Of a stretch of DNA of 64,000 bases, positions 29,720 through 38,448 are shown piece after piece. Made by a program: the position numbers and the translations under genes. A model generated the notes under the pieces. That model saw nothing but the letters and a program-made list of their open reading frames with translations, ran no database searches and had not been told where the DNA came from. The DNA comes from Roseicella frigidaeris (GTDB taxonomy: Bacteria; Pseudomonadota; Alphaproteobacteria; Acetobacterales; Acetobacteraceae): assembly GCF_003258945.1 (NCBI RefSeq), contig NZ_QLIX01000005.1, positions 186,001 through 250,000 of the forward strand. The letters are read 5' to 3'. The number at the start of each line of letters is the position of its first letter. The first letter of the stretch is position 1.

Positions 29720-31306
29720 TTAAAACCGCAGCGGCGTCGCCTGCACCACCAGCGGCAGGGACCGCACCTCGGCCAGGACCGGCTCCGGCAGCGGCGCGTC
29801 CAGGCTGACCAGGCAGATCGCGTCGCCCCCCTGGGCCGACCGGCCGAGATGGAAGGTGGCGATGTTGATGCCGGCATTCGCCAGCACCATGCCGAAGCGG
29901 CCGATGAAGCCCGGCCTGTCCTGGTTGGTGACGTAGAGCATGTCCGGGGCGAAATCCGCCTCGACAGCGATGCCCTTGATCTCCACCAGGCGCGGCCGCG
30001 CCTCGCCCACCAGCGTCCCGGCGACGCTCCGCTCATAGCCATCCGTCACCACCGTAACGCGGAGCAGGGAGGCGTAGTCGCCGCTGCGCTCATGCACCGT
30101 CTCGGCCACCTCGATCCCCCGCTCCCGGGCGACGACCGGGGCGTTGACCATGTTCACCGCGCCGAGCAGCGGGCCGAGCACGCCGGCGAGCGCCGCCGCC
30201 GTCAGCGGCCGGCGGTTCAGCTCCGCCACATGCCCCTCGTACTCGACGCGGATCGCCCGCAGCGCGCCGTCGCGCGCCTGGGTGAGCTGCCCGGCCATGC
30301 TGCCCAGCAGCCGCGCCAGCTCCATATGGGGCTTGAGGCGCGGCGCCTCCTCGGCGGTGACGGAGGGCATGTTGATGGCGTTGGAGACCGCGCCGGTCAG
30401 CAGGTAGTCGGCCATCTGGTCGGCCACCTGCAGCGCCACGTTCTCCTGCGCCTCGGCCGTCGCGGCGCCGAGATGCGGCGTGCAGACCACGTTCTCCAGC
30501 GCGAAGAGAGGGCTGTCGGTCGCCGGCTCGACCTCGAAGACGTCGAGCGCGGCGCCGGCCAGGTGGCCGGATTGCAGCGCTTCGAACAGCGCCTGCTCGT
30601 CCACCAGCCCGCCGCGGGCGCAGTTGATCAGCCGCGCCCCCCGCTTCAGCTTCGCCAGGTTCTCGCGCGAGAGGATGTTGCGGGTCTGCTCGGTCAGCGG
30701 CGCGTGCAGGGTGACGAAATCCGCCCGCTCCAGCAGCGCGTTCAGCTCCACCTTTTCGACGCCGAGCTCGAGCGCCCGCTTTTCCGAGAGGAAGGGGTCG
30801 AAGGCCACCACCTTCATCTTCAGCCCGACCGCCCGGTCGGCGACGATGGAGCCGATATTGCCGCAGCCGATCAGGCCGAGCGTCTTGCCGAAGAGCTCGA
30901 CGCCCATGAAGCGGTTCTTCTCCCACTTCCCGGCCTTGGTGGAGACCGAGGCCTCCGGGATCTGCCGGGCGAGGGCGAACATCATGGCGATGGCATGCTC
31001 GGCGGTGGTGATGGCATTGCCATAGGGCGTGTTCATCACCACCACGCCGCGCGCCGTGGCGCTGGTGACGTCGACATTGTCGACGCCGATGCCGGCGCGG
31101 CCGACCACCTTCAGGTTCGGCGCGGCGTCCAGCAGCTCCCGCGTCACCTTGGTGGCGCTGCGCACCGCCAGGCCGTCGAAGGGCGCGATGATGGCGCGCA
31201 GCTCGGGGGCCGAGAGGCCCGGCCGGAACTCCACCTCCACCCCGCGCCGCTTGAAGATCTCGATCGCGGCCGGGGAGAGCTTGTCGGAGATGAGGACCTT
31301 CGGCAT
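29720..31306 (-). CDS. serA: D-3-phosphoglycerate dehydrogenase
   Basis: A 528-residue type-1 enzyme that oxidises 3-phosphoglycerate to 3-phosphohydroxypyruvate, the first step of serine synthesis. The NAD motif is [16 protein letters not shown] (about 145-160). The catalytic arginine is in [11 protein letters not shown] and the histidine in [17 protein letters not shown]. After the catalytic core comes an intervening ASB domain and a C-terminal ACT domain ([20 protein letters not shown]), the usual serine sensor. Its ATG overlaps the serC stop (TGATG), so the two are coupled. Confidence 0.97.
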   Translation of the reverse strand: MPKVLISDKLSPAAIEIFKRRGVEVEFRPGLSAPELRAIIAPFDGLAVRSATKVTRELLDAAPNLKVVGRAGIGVDNVDVTSATARGVVVMNTPYGNAITTAEHAIAMMFALARQIPEASVSTKAGKWEKNRFMGVELFGKTLGLIGCGNIGSIVADRAVGLKMKVVAFDPFLSEKRALELGVEKVELNALLERADFVTLHAPLTEQTRNILSRENLAKLKRGARLINCARGGLVDEQALFEALQSGHLAGAALDVFEVEPATDSPLFALENVVCTPHLGAATAEAQENVALQVADQMADYLLTGAVSNAINMPSVTAEEAPRLKPHMELARLLGSMAGQLTQARDGALRAIRVEYEGHVAELNRRPLTAAALAGVLGPLLGAVNMVNAPVVARERGIEVAETVHERSGDYASLLRVTVVTDGYERSVAGTLVGEARPRLVEIKGIAVEADFAPDMLYVTNQDRPGFIGRFGMVLANAGINIATFHLGRSAQGGDAICLVSLDAPLPEPVLAEVRSLPLVVQATPLRF

Positions 31307-32484
31307 CACGCGGCCTCCTTCGCCACCGCGGCCTCGACCTCGGCGAAGGCCCAGTCGAGCCAGGGCAGCAGCGCCCGGATATCGCTGGTCTCGACCGTCG
31401 CGCCGCCCCAGAGGCGCAGGCCCGGGGGCGCATCGCGATAGGCCCCGGCATCGAGGGCGACGCCCTCCTTCTCCAGCAGCGCGGCGAGCCGCTTCGCCGC
31501 CGCCGCCTGCGCCGCGGCATCGAGCGCCGTGAACCAGGGCGCCACGATCTTCAGGCAGATGGAGGTGCAGGAGCGGGTCGCCGGATCCTCGGCGAGGAAA
31601 TCCACCCAGGGGGTCCGCGCCACCCAATCGGCGACGGCGGCGAGATTCGCCTCGGAGCGGGCGACCAGCCCCTCCAGCCCGCCGACGCCCTCGGCCCAGC
31701 GCAGCCCGTCCAGCGCATCCTCGACCGCAAGCATGGAGGGGGTGTTGATCGTCTCCCCCTTGAAGATGCCCTCGTTCAGCCTGCCGCCCTTGGTCATGCG
31801 GAAGATTTTTGGGAGAGGCCAGGCGGGGGCGTAGCTCTCCAGCCGCGCCACGGCGCGTGGGCTGAGGGCCAGCATGCCATGCGCCGCCTCGCCGCCCAGC
31901 ACCTTCTGCCAGGACCAGGTGACGACATCGAGCCGCTCCCAGGGGAGGCGCATGGCGAAGGCGGCGCTGGTCGCGTCGCAGATGGCGAGCCCCTCGCGCT
32001 CGACGGGGATGAAATCCGCATCCGGCAGGCGCACGCCGCTGGTGGTGCCGTTCCAGACGAAGACCAGGTCGCGCGTCCCATCGGCGGCGAGTGTCGGCAG
32101 CCTCCCATAGGGCGCATCGAGGATGCGGGCATCCTTGAGCTTCAGCTGCTTGAGGACATCCGTCCCCCAATCCTTGGAGAAGCTCTCCCAGGCCAGCACG
32201 TCGACGCCGCGGGCGCCGAGCAGCGACCAGAGCGCCATCTCGACCGCGCCGGTGTCCGAGGCCGGGACGATGCCGAGCCGCCAGTCGGCCGGCAGGCCGA
32301 GCACCGCCTTGCTGCGCTCGATCACCTCGGCCAGCCGGGCCTTGGGCTGCGTCGCGCGGTGGCTGCGGCCGAGCAGGGCGCCCGAGAGCGCCTCCAGCGT
32401 CCAGCCGGGACGCTTGGCGCAGGGGCCGGAGGAAAAACGGGGATTGGCCGGACGCAGGTCCGGCTTGGGGGTGGCGATTGCCAT
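31306..32484 (-). CDS. serC: Phosphoserine aminotransferase
   Basis: A 392-residue PLP enzyme of the longer alphaproteobacterial type. It converts 3-phosphohydroxypyruvate and glutamate to phosphoserine. [15 protein letters not shown] starts the protein. The PLP lysine is in [16 protein letters not shown] (about 190-205). The C-terminal domain includes [11 protein letters not shown]. It is first in the serC-serA operon, ahead of a leader that may regulate translation. Confidence 0.95.
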   Translation of the reverse strand: MAIATPKPDLRPANPRFSSGPCAKRPGWTLEALSGALLGRSHRATQPKARLAEVIERSKAVLGLPADWRLGIVPASDTGAVEMALWSLLGARGVDVLAWESFSKDWGTDVLKQLKLKDARILDAPYGRLPTLAADGTRDLVFVWNGTTSGVRLPDADFIPVEREGLAICDATSAAFAMRLPWERLDVVTWSWQKVLGGEAAHGMLALSPRAVARLESYAPAWPLPKIFRMTKGGRLNEGIFKGETINTPSMLAVEDALDGLRWAEGVGGLEGLVARSEANLAAVADWVARTPWVDFLAEDPATRSCTSICLKIVAPWFTALDAAAQAAAAKRLAALLEKEGVALDAGAYRDAPPGLRLWGGATVETSDIRALLPWLDWAFAEVEAAVAKEAA

Positions 32485-32490
32485 CAGATG

Positions 32491-32542
32491 CTCCCTTCCA
32501 GAAGCGGATGCGCCCCGGTGGGGGGGCGTGGCCCGGAGGGAG
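32491..32542 (-). promoter_or_regulatory. serC leader with masked ribosome-binding site (candidate serC RNA motif)
   Basis: On the minus strand the ribosome site AAGGGAG (32491-32497) lies six bases before the serC ATG. Six of its bases can pair with CTCCCT at 32537-32542. The loop between them holds a second GC hairpin (CGCCCC / GGGGCG) and CGCATCCGCTTCTGG. A serC leader motif is known from alphaproteobacteria; I match position and layout, not a covariance model. Confidence 0.5.
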
Positions 32543-32609
32543 AGGTAGGACAGCGCCGGCCCGGACGCAACGCCGCCCTTGCGGGGCCCGCCCCGGCCGG
32601 CGGCGCGGC

Positions 32610-33398
32610 CTATCCGAACAGGGAGAGCAGGCTGCCGGTGGTGCCGTTGGTGGCGGAGGCCTGGGCCATGAGGTAGCGCTGCGCCAATTTCTGCACCTTG
32701 GCGCTGTCCTGCAGGTCGGCGAGCTTCAGCCGGCTGGTGATGGCGCGCCCCTGGGTCTCGACGGACTGGATCGCCATTTCCTGCGGCAGGCCGAGCGCGC
32801 CGGTCACCACCCGCCGCATCACCGCATTGCCGAGGATGCCGTAGACATCCTTCTGCGAGGCGGCGTTCTTGATGAAGTAGAGCGCATCCGACATGCCGGA
32901 ATTCTTGTCATCGAGGCCGCGCTGGTACTGGTACTGGACATAGGCGTCCGTCAGCTTCGCCTTCACCTTCGCATCGGTCAGCCCGGCCAGCCCCTTGTTC
33001 TTCAGGTCGAGCGTCTGCGCCGCGGTCTTGAAGCGGCTGTCGATGTTGGCGAGCAGCCCCTTGGTGTCGCTGGTATCGGCGAGCAGGGCCTTCTGCACCA
33101 GGCCGGGATAATCCGCCTGGTCCTGCAAGCCGAGCGCCGGCAGCAGGACCGCCAGCACCCGTGGGTCCTTCAAGGCCGTCGTCACGTCCTTCGCCTTGGC
33201 GATCGCCGTCTCGAACTGCTTGAGGGCGGTGATGGTGACGGGGTCCTTCTTCTCCTGCGCCACCCCCTTGGTCTCGGCATCGCTCGACTGCGCAGCCTTC
33301 AGCGCGAGGATCGCCGAGGCGGCGTCCCCGGTGCTGCTGCTGGTGGTGCCGGTGCTGCCGAAGAGCGAGGAGACCAGCGAGGCGGAGAGCGTGAGCAT
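32610..33398 (-). CDS. DUF1217 flagellar protein
   Basis: A 262-residue, helix-rich protein of the DUF1217 family, found in alphaproteobacterial flagellar gene clusters. Typical segments are [40 protein letters not shown] and [21 protein letters not shown] Ser/Thr/Gly-rich N-terminus resembles other proteins of the flagellar axis. Function is unknown. It stands 1.8 kb from the fliX-flgI group, separated by the SDR and dksA genes. Confidence 0.82.
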   Translation of the reverse strand: MLTLSASLVSSLFGSTGTTSSSTGDAASAILALKAAQSSDAETKGVAQEKKDPVTITALKQFETAIAKAKDVTTALKDPRVLAVLLPALGLQDQADYPGLVQKALLADTSDTKGLLANIDSRFKTAAQTLDLKNKGLAGLTDAKVKAKLTDAYVQYQYQRGLDDKNSGMSDALYFIKNAASQKDVYGILGNAVMRRVVTGALGLPQEMAIQSVETQGRAITSRLKLADLQDSAKVQKLAQRYLMAQASATNGTTGSLLSLFG

Positions 33399-33582
33399 GG
33401 ACCGGCCCAGCCTGCCAGAGCAGGGCTGAAGGGCTGGTTAAGGCCCTTCCCCACGGCCGCCGCGAAGCGCCTGCCGGAACCGTCTCTGCCCGTTGCCCTG
33501 CCGCGGCAGGCTGTGACGTCGCTTGGGCAGGAGGGGACGCATGGCCACCCGCGAAGGCGCGCAGCGACGTCGTGGGGAGTTG

Positions 33583-33689
33583 CTAGAGCAGATCCCGATC
33601 AGATGGACTCACCTGATCGGGTGAAGATGCCCTGAAAACAGGAGCCCAGGGCGCTTCCCGTGAACCGGTGTTCAGGGGAAGCGCCCTAG
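33583..33689 (+). repeat. CTAG-bounded palindromic element, copy 3
   Basis: 107 bases with CTAG at both ends, same family and orientation as copies 1 and 2. Its right-hand CTAG (33686-33689) contains the TAG stop codon of the SDR gene read on the minus strand. Confidence 0.9.
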
Positions 33690-34456
33690 TGCCAGGCGGA
33701 GCCGCCATCCACGCCGAGGGCCGAGCCGGTGACGTAGCTCGCCTCGTCGCTCGTCAGCCAGAGCACCGCCTGCGCCACCTCCTCCGCCGTGCCGAAGCGG
33801 CCGAGCGCATAGCGCGCGAGGAAGCGGCGCTCGGCCGCCGCGGCATCGGGCTGCGCGGCGATCGTCTCCTCCACCATCGGCGTCCGGATGGCGCCGGGGC
33901 AGATGGCATTCACCCGGATCCCCTCCGCCGCCAGGTCGAGGGCGAGGCAGCGCGTCAGCATCAGCAGCCCGCCCTTGGAGGCGCCATAGGCGGCGTAATG
34001 CGGCCGCGGCACCAGGCCGGCGGCGGAGGCGAGGTTGACGATGCTGGCCCCCGCCGAGCTGGCGCCCCCGGGCGACGCGGCCCGGCGCAGATGCGGCAGG
34101 GCGGCGCGGCAGACATGGAAGGGTCCGTCGAGATTGACCGCCATCACCTCCCGCCACAGCGCCGGCGTGGTCTCGGCCGGGCTGGCGACGCGGCTGATGC
34201 CGGCGGCGTTCACCACCGCATCCAGCGCCCCGAGGGCCGCGGCCGCCGCCTCCACCGCCGCCGCCGTGGCGGCCGGGTCGGCGATGTCGACCGGGATGCC
34301 CGGCACGCCGAGCTCGGCGGCCAGCGGCCCCAGCGCCGCCGCATTGCGGTCGAGCAGGACGATCCGCGCGCCCTCGCGCAGGAAAAGGCGCGCCGTGGCC
34401 AGGCCGATGCCCGAGGCCCCACCGGTGATCAACGCATGCCGCCCGGCCAGCCGCAT
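33686..34456 (-). CDS. SDR-family oxidoreductase
   Basis: A 256-residue classical short-chain dehydrogenase. The cofactor motif is TGGASGIG (about 10-17). An aspartate after strand 2 (VLLDRN) points to NAD rather than NADP. NAAG, the catalytic serine (NLASAAG), and YGASKGG (the YxxxK catalytic pair) are all present. The C-terminal YVTGSALGVDGG is typical. A strong site GGAGGAGG precedes the ATG. The stop codon lies inside a repeat element, so the original C-terminus may have been changed. Substrate unknown. Confidence 0.9.
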   Translation of the reverse strand: MRLAGRHALITGGASGIGLATARLFLREGARIVLLDRNAAALGPLAAELGVPGIPVDIADPAATAAAVEAAAAALGALDAVVNAAGISRVASPAETTPALWREVMAVNLDGPFHVCRAALPHLRRAASPGGASSAGASIVNLASAAGLVPRPHYAAYGASKGGLLMLTRCLALDLAAEGIRVNAICPGAIRTPMVEETIAAQPDAAAAERRFLARYALGRFGTAEEVAQAVLWLTSDEASYVTGSALGVDGGSAWH

Positions 34457-34556
34457 CCTCGCCTCCTCCTTCGCCGCCGGCCGAGCATCGCGCCCGGCGG
34501 CACGGGCTGCAAAGAGGGCCAGGGAAAGGCCGGGGACGAGAAGGGCCGGAAACGAC

Positions 34557-34582
34557 GATGGCCGGCGCGGGCGCCGGCCATC
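34557..34582 (-). terminator. Terminator-like hairpin after dksA
   Basis: Twelve-base perfect stem GATGGCCGGCGC / GCGCCGGCCATC with a minimal loop, 30 bases after the dksA stop. Only a short T-run (GTCGTTTCC) follows on the minus strand. Confidence 0.7.
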
Positions 34583-34611
34583 CGAAACGAAGTCTCGTCC
34601 TTGCGCCGGGG

Positions 34612-35028
34612 TCAGTCGTCCCGGTGCACGCGCTCCATCCGCTCGTGGCGCTCCTGCGCCTCGATCGACAGGGTGGCGATCGGCCGGGCCTCGAGCCGGC
34701 GCAGGCCGATCGGCTCGCCGGTTTCCTCGCAATAGCCGTAGGTGCCGGTCTCGATCCGCTCCAGCGCCTGGTCGATCTTGGAGATCAGCTTGCGCGCCCG
34801 GTCCCGGGTCCGGAGCTCGAGCGCCCGGTCGGTCTCGACGCTGGCGCGGTCGGTCAGGTCGGCCTCGGCGATGCCGCCGACGGAGAGGCTGGCCAGGGTC
34901 TCCCCGGCCTCCCGCAGCAGGTCCTGGCGCCAGCGCAGCAGCTTCTGGCGGAAATAGGCCTGCTGCTGGGCGCTCATGAACTCTTCGTCATCGTGCGGAC
35001 GGTAATCGGGCGGCAGCGTGATCAACAT
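34612..35028 (-). CDS. dksA: RNA polymerase-binding transcription factor DksA
   Basis: A 138-residue DksA. It binds the RNA polymerase secondary channel and works with ppGpp. The coiled-coil tip region and FRQKLLRWRQDLLREAGETL are conserved. The zinc-finger region reads TGTYGYCEETGEPIGLRRLE then ARPIATLSIEAQERHER: only one cysteine remains, as in other zinc-independent DksA proteins of alphaproteobacteria. I start at the ATG of MLITLPPDYRP, the family's usual N-terminus. It lies between the SDR gene and fliX. Confidence 0.94.
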   Translation of the reverse strand: MLITLPPDYRPHDDEEFMSAQQQAYFRQKLLRWRQDLLREAGETLASLSVGGIAEADLTDRASVETDRALELRTRDRARKLISKIDQALERIETGTYGYCEETGEPIGLRRLEARPIATLSIEAQERHERMERVHRDD

Positions 35029-35160
35029 CGTCTGGACGACCCCATTGCGGCCGGAGCCCGGGCCTGGACGCCCTACCCCGAAGTTGGCCGGACCATACAT
35101 GCCCAGCCAACTGAAAGCCAAGGGGTTCCTCAGCCGCAAATCGCTGATACGAGCGGCTTT

Positions 35161-35583
35161 TCATGCGGTTGACACGGAGCCGTTCCAGCCGCGCCGGGCC
35201 AACTCCACCCTGGCGCGCAGGACGATGGCCTGGACCGCCTGTCGCAGGATGGGGTCGGCGCCCTCCTCTCCTGATTGCAGGGCGGCGAGCCGTTCCAGCC
35301 GCCCAGGATCGCCGTCGCCGCGCAGCAGGTCGCGTTGCAGCGCCTGCAACTCTTGCAGGATCGATTCAGCCCGGCGATGCGCCGAGCGGTCCCGCGCCGG
35401 TGCGTCGCCCTCCTCCTGCAGGGCGAGCAGCCCGAGCCCCACCGACAGGGCGGCGCCCGCCGCCTCCGGCCCCGCCGCCGCCTCGCTCCCCCTCCGGCCA
35501 ACCGCGAAGCCGGAGGCCCCCCGCCCGCCGGCCCGCCCGGGCCGCGCGGCCCCGCCTGCCGTCACTCCGCCGATTCCGCGCAT
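35161..35583 (-). CDS. fliX: Class II flagellar assembly regulator FliX
   Basis: A 140-residue protein with a Gly/Ala/Arg-rich N-terminus and a conserved C-terminal part: ALSVGLGLLALQEE, then RRAESILQELQALQRDLLRG (about 71-90) and ILRQAVQAIVLRARVELARR. In Caulobacter FliX couples flagellar assembly to the activity of the sigma-54 activator FlbD. It is divergent from flgI here as it is there. The start in the low-complexity N-terminus is uncertain. Confidence 0.82.
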   Translation of the reverse strand: MRGIGGVTAGGAARPGRAGGRGASGFAVGRRGSEAAAGPEAAGAALSVGLGLLALQEEGDAPARDRSAHRRAESILQELQALQRDLLRGDGDPGRLERLAALQSGEEGADPILRQAVQAIVLRARVELARRGWNGSVSTA

Positions 35584-35675
35584 CCCGCCCTCCTGGCCCG
35601 CGCCATTCCTGCCCATCAGGGGCAAACTTCTCCGCCCGGCCCGGCAAAGCCTGCCCGGCACCCCCTGGCCCAGCC

Positions 35676-35690
35676 TGGCACGCCGGTTGC
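35676..35690 (+). promoter_or_regulatory. Sigma-54 promoter of flgI operon
   Basis: TGGCAC (35676-35681), five bases, TTGC (35687-35690): a full match to the -24/-12 consensus with the correct GG-to-GC spacing of ten. Transcription would start near 35702, 65 bases before flgI. Consistent with control by FlbD/FliX-type regulation. Confidence 0.8.
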
Positions 35691-35766
35691 CCTGTCCCCG
35701 CCGAGCCTCCGATCCGGCGATCCTCGCCGGCCGCGGAGACCCGAAGCCCGGGGGTGGAGAAGCAGC

Positions 35767-36903
35767 GTGGCCAAAATTGCTTTCGCAAGGGCGAAGACCG
35801 CCTGGGCGCTGGCGGCCACAATGGCGCTGCTGCTCCTCCTCCCGGCGCCTCCGGCCGCCGCCCAGCCGGTCCGCATCAAGGACATCGCCGATGTCGAGGG
35901 CGTGCGGGACAACCAGCTCGTCGGCTACGGCCTCGTGGTCGGCCTCGCCGGCACCGGCGACCGGCTGCGCACCGCCATCTTCACCCGCCAGACCCTGATC
36001 GGCATGCTCGAGCGGCTCGGCGTCAACACGCGGGACAACGAGGCCAAGCTCGAGACCAAGAACGTCGCCGCGGTCATGGTCACCGCCAACCTGCCGGCCT
36101 TCGCCCGGCCGGGCAGCCGCATCGACATCGCCGTCTCGGCGCTCGGCGACGCCACCAACCTGCAGGGCGGCACGCTGCTGGTCACGCCGCTGCTCGGCGC
36201 CGATGGCGAGGTCTATGCCGTCGCCCAGGGCGCGGTGGCGACCGGCGCGGTCTCCGCCCGCGGCGCCGGCGCCAGCGTCCAGCGCGGCGTGCCGACCAGC
36301 GCCCGCATCGCCTCCGGCGCCATCGTCGAGCGCGAGATCCCCTATGCGCTGGCCGGCCGCAACAGCCTGCGCTTGGCGCTGCGCAACCCCGACCTCACCA
36401 CGGCGCGGCGGATCGCCGCCGCGGTCAACCGGGCGACCGGCGGCAGCCTCGCCACCGCGACCGATCCGCGCACCGTGGCCCTCAACCTCGCCGGCCGCGA
36501 CCCGCTCGCCCTGCTCGGCGAGATCGAGCAGCTTCGCGTCGAGCCGGACCAGGTGGCGCGCGTCGTCATCGAGGAGGCGAGCGGCACCATCGTCATGGGC
36601 GCCAATGTCCGGGTTTCGACCGTCGCGGTGGCGCAGGGGAACCTCACCATCCGCATCACCGAGACGCCGCAGGTGAGCCAGCCGGCGCCGCTCTCGAACG
36701 GCCAGACCACGGTGGTGCCGCGCACCAATATCGAGGTGGACGACCAGGCGGAGCGCCGGGTCGGCACGCTCGGCGGCGGCGTCACCCTGCAGGAGCTGGT
36801 GCGCGGGCTGAACGCCCTCGGCGTCGGGCCGCGCGACCTGATCTCCATCCTGCAGGCGGTGAAGGCCGCCGGCGCGCTGCAGGCCGAGATGGAGCTGCGG
36901 TGA
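35767..36903 (+). CDS. flgI: Flagellar P-ring protein FlgI
   Basis: A 378-residue P-ring subunit that surrounds the flagellar rod in the peptidoglycan layer. A signal peptide (1-34, ending PPAAAQ) precedes RIKDIADVEGVRDNQLVGYG and LVVGLAGTGD, which are diagnostic. The protein ends AVKAAGALQAEMELR, normal for the family. The start is GTG behind GGAGAA; the frame is open for 490 bases upstream but without FlgI sequence. Its TGA overlaps the ATG of a small duplicated frame (TGATG). Confidence 0.96.
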   Translation: MAKIAFARAKTAWALAATMALLLLLPAPPAAAQPVRIKDIADVEGVRDNQLVGYGLVVGLAGTGDRLRTAIFTRQTLIGMLERLGVNTRDNEAKLETKNVAAVMVTANLPAFARPGSRIDIAVSALGDATNLQGGTLLVTPLLGADGEVYAVAQGAVATGAVSARGAGASVQRGVPTSARIASGAIVEREIPYALAGRNSLRLALRNPDLTTARRIAAAVNRATGGSLATATDPRTVALNLAGRDPLALLGEIEQLRVEPDQVARVVIEEASGTIVMGANVRVSTVAVAQGNLTIRITETPQVSQPAPLSNGQTTVVPRTNIEVDDQAERRVGTLGGGVTLQELVRGLNALGVGPRDLISILQAVKAAGALQAEMELR

Positions 36904-37067
36904 TGCGGAACCTGCAGCGCCATGACCGAGGCTTCGCCCGGCGCCGCCGGGCTACGCGGCAGGCCGAGATGGAGCTGCGGTGATGCGGAGCCTGCAGCGC
37001 CATGACCCAGGCTTCGCCCGGCGCCGCCGGGCTACGCGGCAGGCCGGGATGGAGCTGCGGTGATGCG
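36881..37067 (+). repeat. 80-base tandem duplication at the flgI/flgJ junction
   Basis: Two full 80-base units (36881-36960, 36961-37040), differing at about 2 positions, and 27 bases of a third. Each unit begins with the last codons of flgI (AEMELR or AGMELR) and a TGATG. Each full unit therefore contains a 26-codon frame (36903-36983 and 36983-37063) that starts on the previous stop and ends on the next start; the last one ends on the flgJ ATG. Confidence 0.95.
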
Positions 37068-37356
37068 CGCCCTCACCCCCGCCGAGCTGGCTGCCGCCCC
37101 TGCGAAGCTGCGCCAGGCGGCGCAGGATTTCGAAAGCCACGCCTTCGCCCAGTTGCTGCAACCGCTCTTCGCCAGCGCCGAGCCCAGCCGCGGCGCCTTC
37201 GGCGGCGGCGCGGCGGAGGCGCAATGGCGGCCGATGCTGGTCGATGCCGTCGCCAGGCAGGCGGTGCGCAGCGGCCATGGCCTCGGCATCGCCGATGCGG
37301 TGCTGCGCGAGCTGCTGCAACGCCAGGCCGATTCCCGCCAGGAGACCACGCCATGA
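37063..37356 (+). CDS. Rod-binding protein (FlgJ N-terminal domain type)
   Basis: A 97-residue protein made only of the rod-binding domain: AAQDFESHAFAQLLQPLFAS then the GFGG-like GAFGGGAAEAQW and GLGIADAVLRELL. The muramidase domain of enteric FlgJ is absent, as is usual in alphaproteobacteria. It is probably a scaffold for rod assembly in the periplasm. The ATG overlaps the stop of the second duplicated frame (TGATG), and its own stop overlaps the next ATG. Confidence 0.85.
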   Translation: MRALTPAELAAAPAKLRQAAQDFESHAFAQLLQPLFASAEPSRGAFGGGAAEAQWRPMLVDAVARQAVRSGHGLGIADAVLRELLQRQADSRQETTP

Positions 37357-37763
37357 GCCTGATGATCGAAGCCCTGATCGCCGCCGGCCAGCGCCTCGCC
37401 GAGGCGCTGCGGGCGGAGAACGAGGCGCTCGCCGCGCTCGACCTGCCGCGCGCCGCCGGCCTCGCCACCGCCAAGACGCAGGCGACGGATGCCTTCGCCG
37501 CCGCCTTCGCCGCCGCGGCGCGGACCGGCAGCACGGCGGCCGGCGACTCGCGGCGGGACGCGGCCGCGATGACCGACCGGCTGCAGCATCTGGGCGCGGA
37601 GAATCGGCGCCTGTTGCAGCGCGCCATCGCCATCCAGTCGCAGGTGATCGAGACCATCGCCGGCGCCGCCCTGCCGCGCTCGGCGGCGCCGGGCTATGGC
37701 GCGGCCGGGCGGCCGCTGGCGGCGCGGCAGGCGCCGCCGCTCGCCATGGCGACGCGCGCCTGA
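37353..37763 (+). CDS. FlgN-like flagellar protein
   Basis: A 136-residue, helix-rich protein: MSLMIEALIAAGQRLAEALR, then ENEALAALDLPRAAGLATAK and LGAENRRLLQRAIAIQSQVI. The heptad pattern and place after the rod-binding gene fit FlgN-type chaperones for hook-associated proteins FlgK and FlgL. Sequence similarity at this level is weak, so the name rests partly on position. ATGA overlap with the upstream gene. Confidence 0.6.
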   Translation: MSLMIEALIAAGQRLAEALRAENEALAALDLPRAAGLATAKTQATDAFAAAFAAAARTGSTAAGDSRRDAAAMTDRLQHLGAENRRLLQRAIAIQSQVIETIAGAALPRSAAPGYGAAGRPLAARQAPPLAMATRA

Positions 37764-37787
37764 GCGCGCGCCGCCCGCCAAATCCGC

Positions 37788-37810
37788 GGACCGGCCGTCC
37801 TGGCCGGTCC
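37788..37810. terminator. Hairpin between flgN-like gene and phasin gene
   Basis: Nine-base perfect stem GGACCGGCC / GGCCGGTCC with a five-base loop, between convergent genes. No T-run. Confidence 0.55.
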
Positions 37811-37848
37811 GAGGCCCCGCATGGGTCCCGCGGCTGACGCCGCGACGC

Positions 37849-37878
37849 CCGGCGAACCGGAGGTTCGCGCCCGGCGCC
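37849..37878 (-). repeat. REP-like repeat, family 2, copy C
   Basis: On the minus strand GGCGCCGGGCGCGAACC, then TCC and GGTTCGCC. The hairpin GCGAACC / GGTTCGC is perfect in this copy. It lies just after the stop of the phasin gene. Confidence 0.6.
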
Positions 37879-37886
37879 CGGGCCTG

Positions 37887-38318
37887 TCAGCCCTTCTTGG
37901 CCATCAGGACCTTCACCTCGTCCATGGCCTCGGTGAAGCGCTTGTTGAGCAGGGCGAGCGCCTCCTGGTTCGACTTCTGGATCAGGTCGGCCACTTCCTT
38001 CATGTTGGCGACCGCCTTCTCATAGGCCGCCTTCAGCATCTCGGCCTGGCGCGCCGCCTTGGCCTGCGGCGATTCCTGCGTGCCGAGCGCCTTCATCGCC
38101 TCGGTCATCTCGGTCATCGAGGACTGCAGGATCTCCATGTGCCGCCGCGCCACCGCCTGCGCGCCCTCGAGCGCCACGCGGTTGGCGGCGGAGAGGGCCT
38201 CGAGGTTGCGGCGCTGGGCGGCGGCGAGCGCCTCCACATCCGGCATGCCAGGCAGGCGAAACTCGGAAAGCATGCGCATCAGGTCGGTCGCGGGCTTCTG
38301 GCCGCTGGTCTCTGACAT
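37887..38318 (-). CDS. Phasin family protein
   Basis: A 143-residue, all-helical protein that coats polyhydroxyalkanoate granules. Conserved segments are FRLPGMPDVEALAAAQRRNL and ALSAANRVALEGAQAVARRH, then a long amphipathic helix with SMTEMTEAMKALGTQESPQA. GGAGG lies five bases before the ATG. A hairpin (38340-38363) lies in its leader. The neighbouring COQ9/TetR-like gene is on the same strand. Confidence 0.88.
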   Translation of the reverse strand: MSETSGQKPATDLMRMLSEFRLPGMPDVEALAAAQRRNLEALSAANRVALEGAQAVARRHMEILQSSMTEMTEAMKALGTQESPQAKAARQAEMLKAAYEKAVANMKEVADLIQKSNQEALALLNKRFTEAMDEVKVLMAKKG

Positions 38319-38448
38319 GTCGTCCTCCGCCGTGGTACCGGGCGCCGCATGACACCGGCGCCCGAAGCCTAAAACGGATAAGGGCGGGGCGGGATCGCGA
38401 AGGGTGGTAAATCCGCCCCGGCAACAAGTCGCCGCGCCGCCGCGGCCC

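Noticed and set aside
35638-35662. Second sigma-54-like site on the minus strand for fliX
   Set aside because: TGCCGG and TTTGCC boxes are present but the GG-to-GC spacing is nine, not ten.
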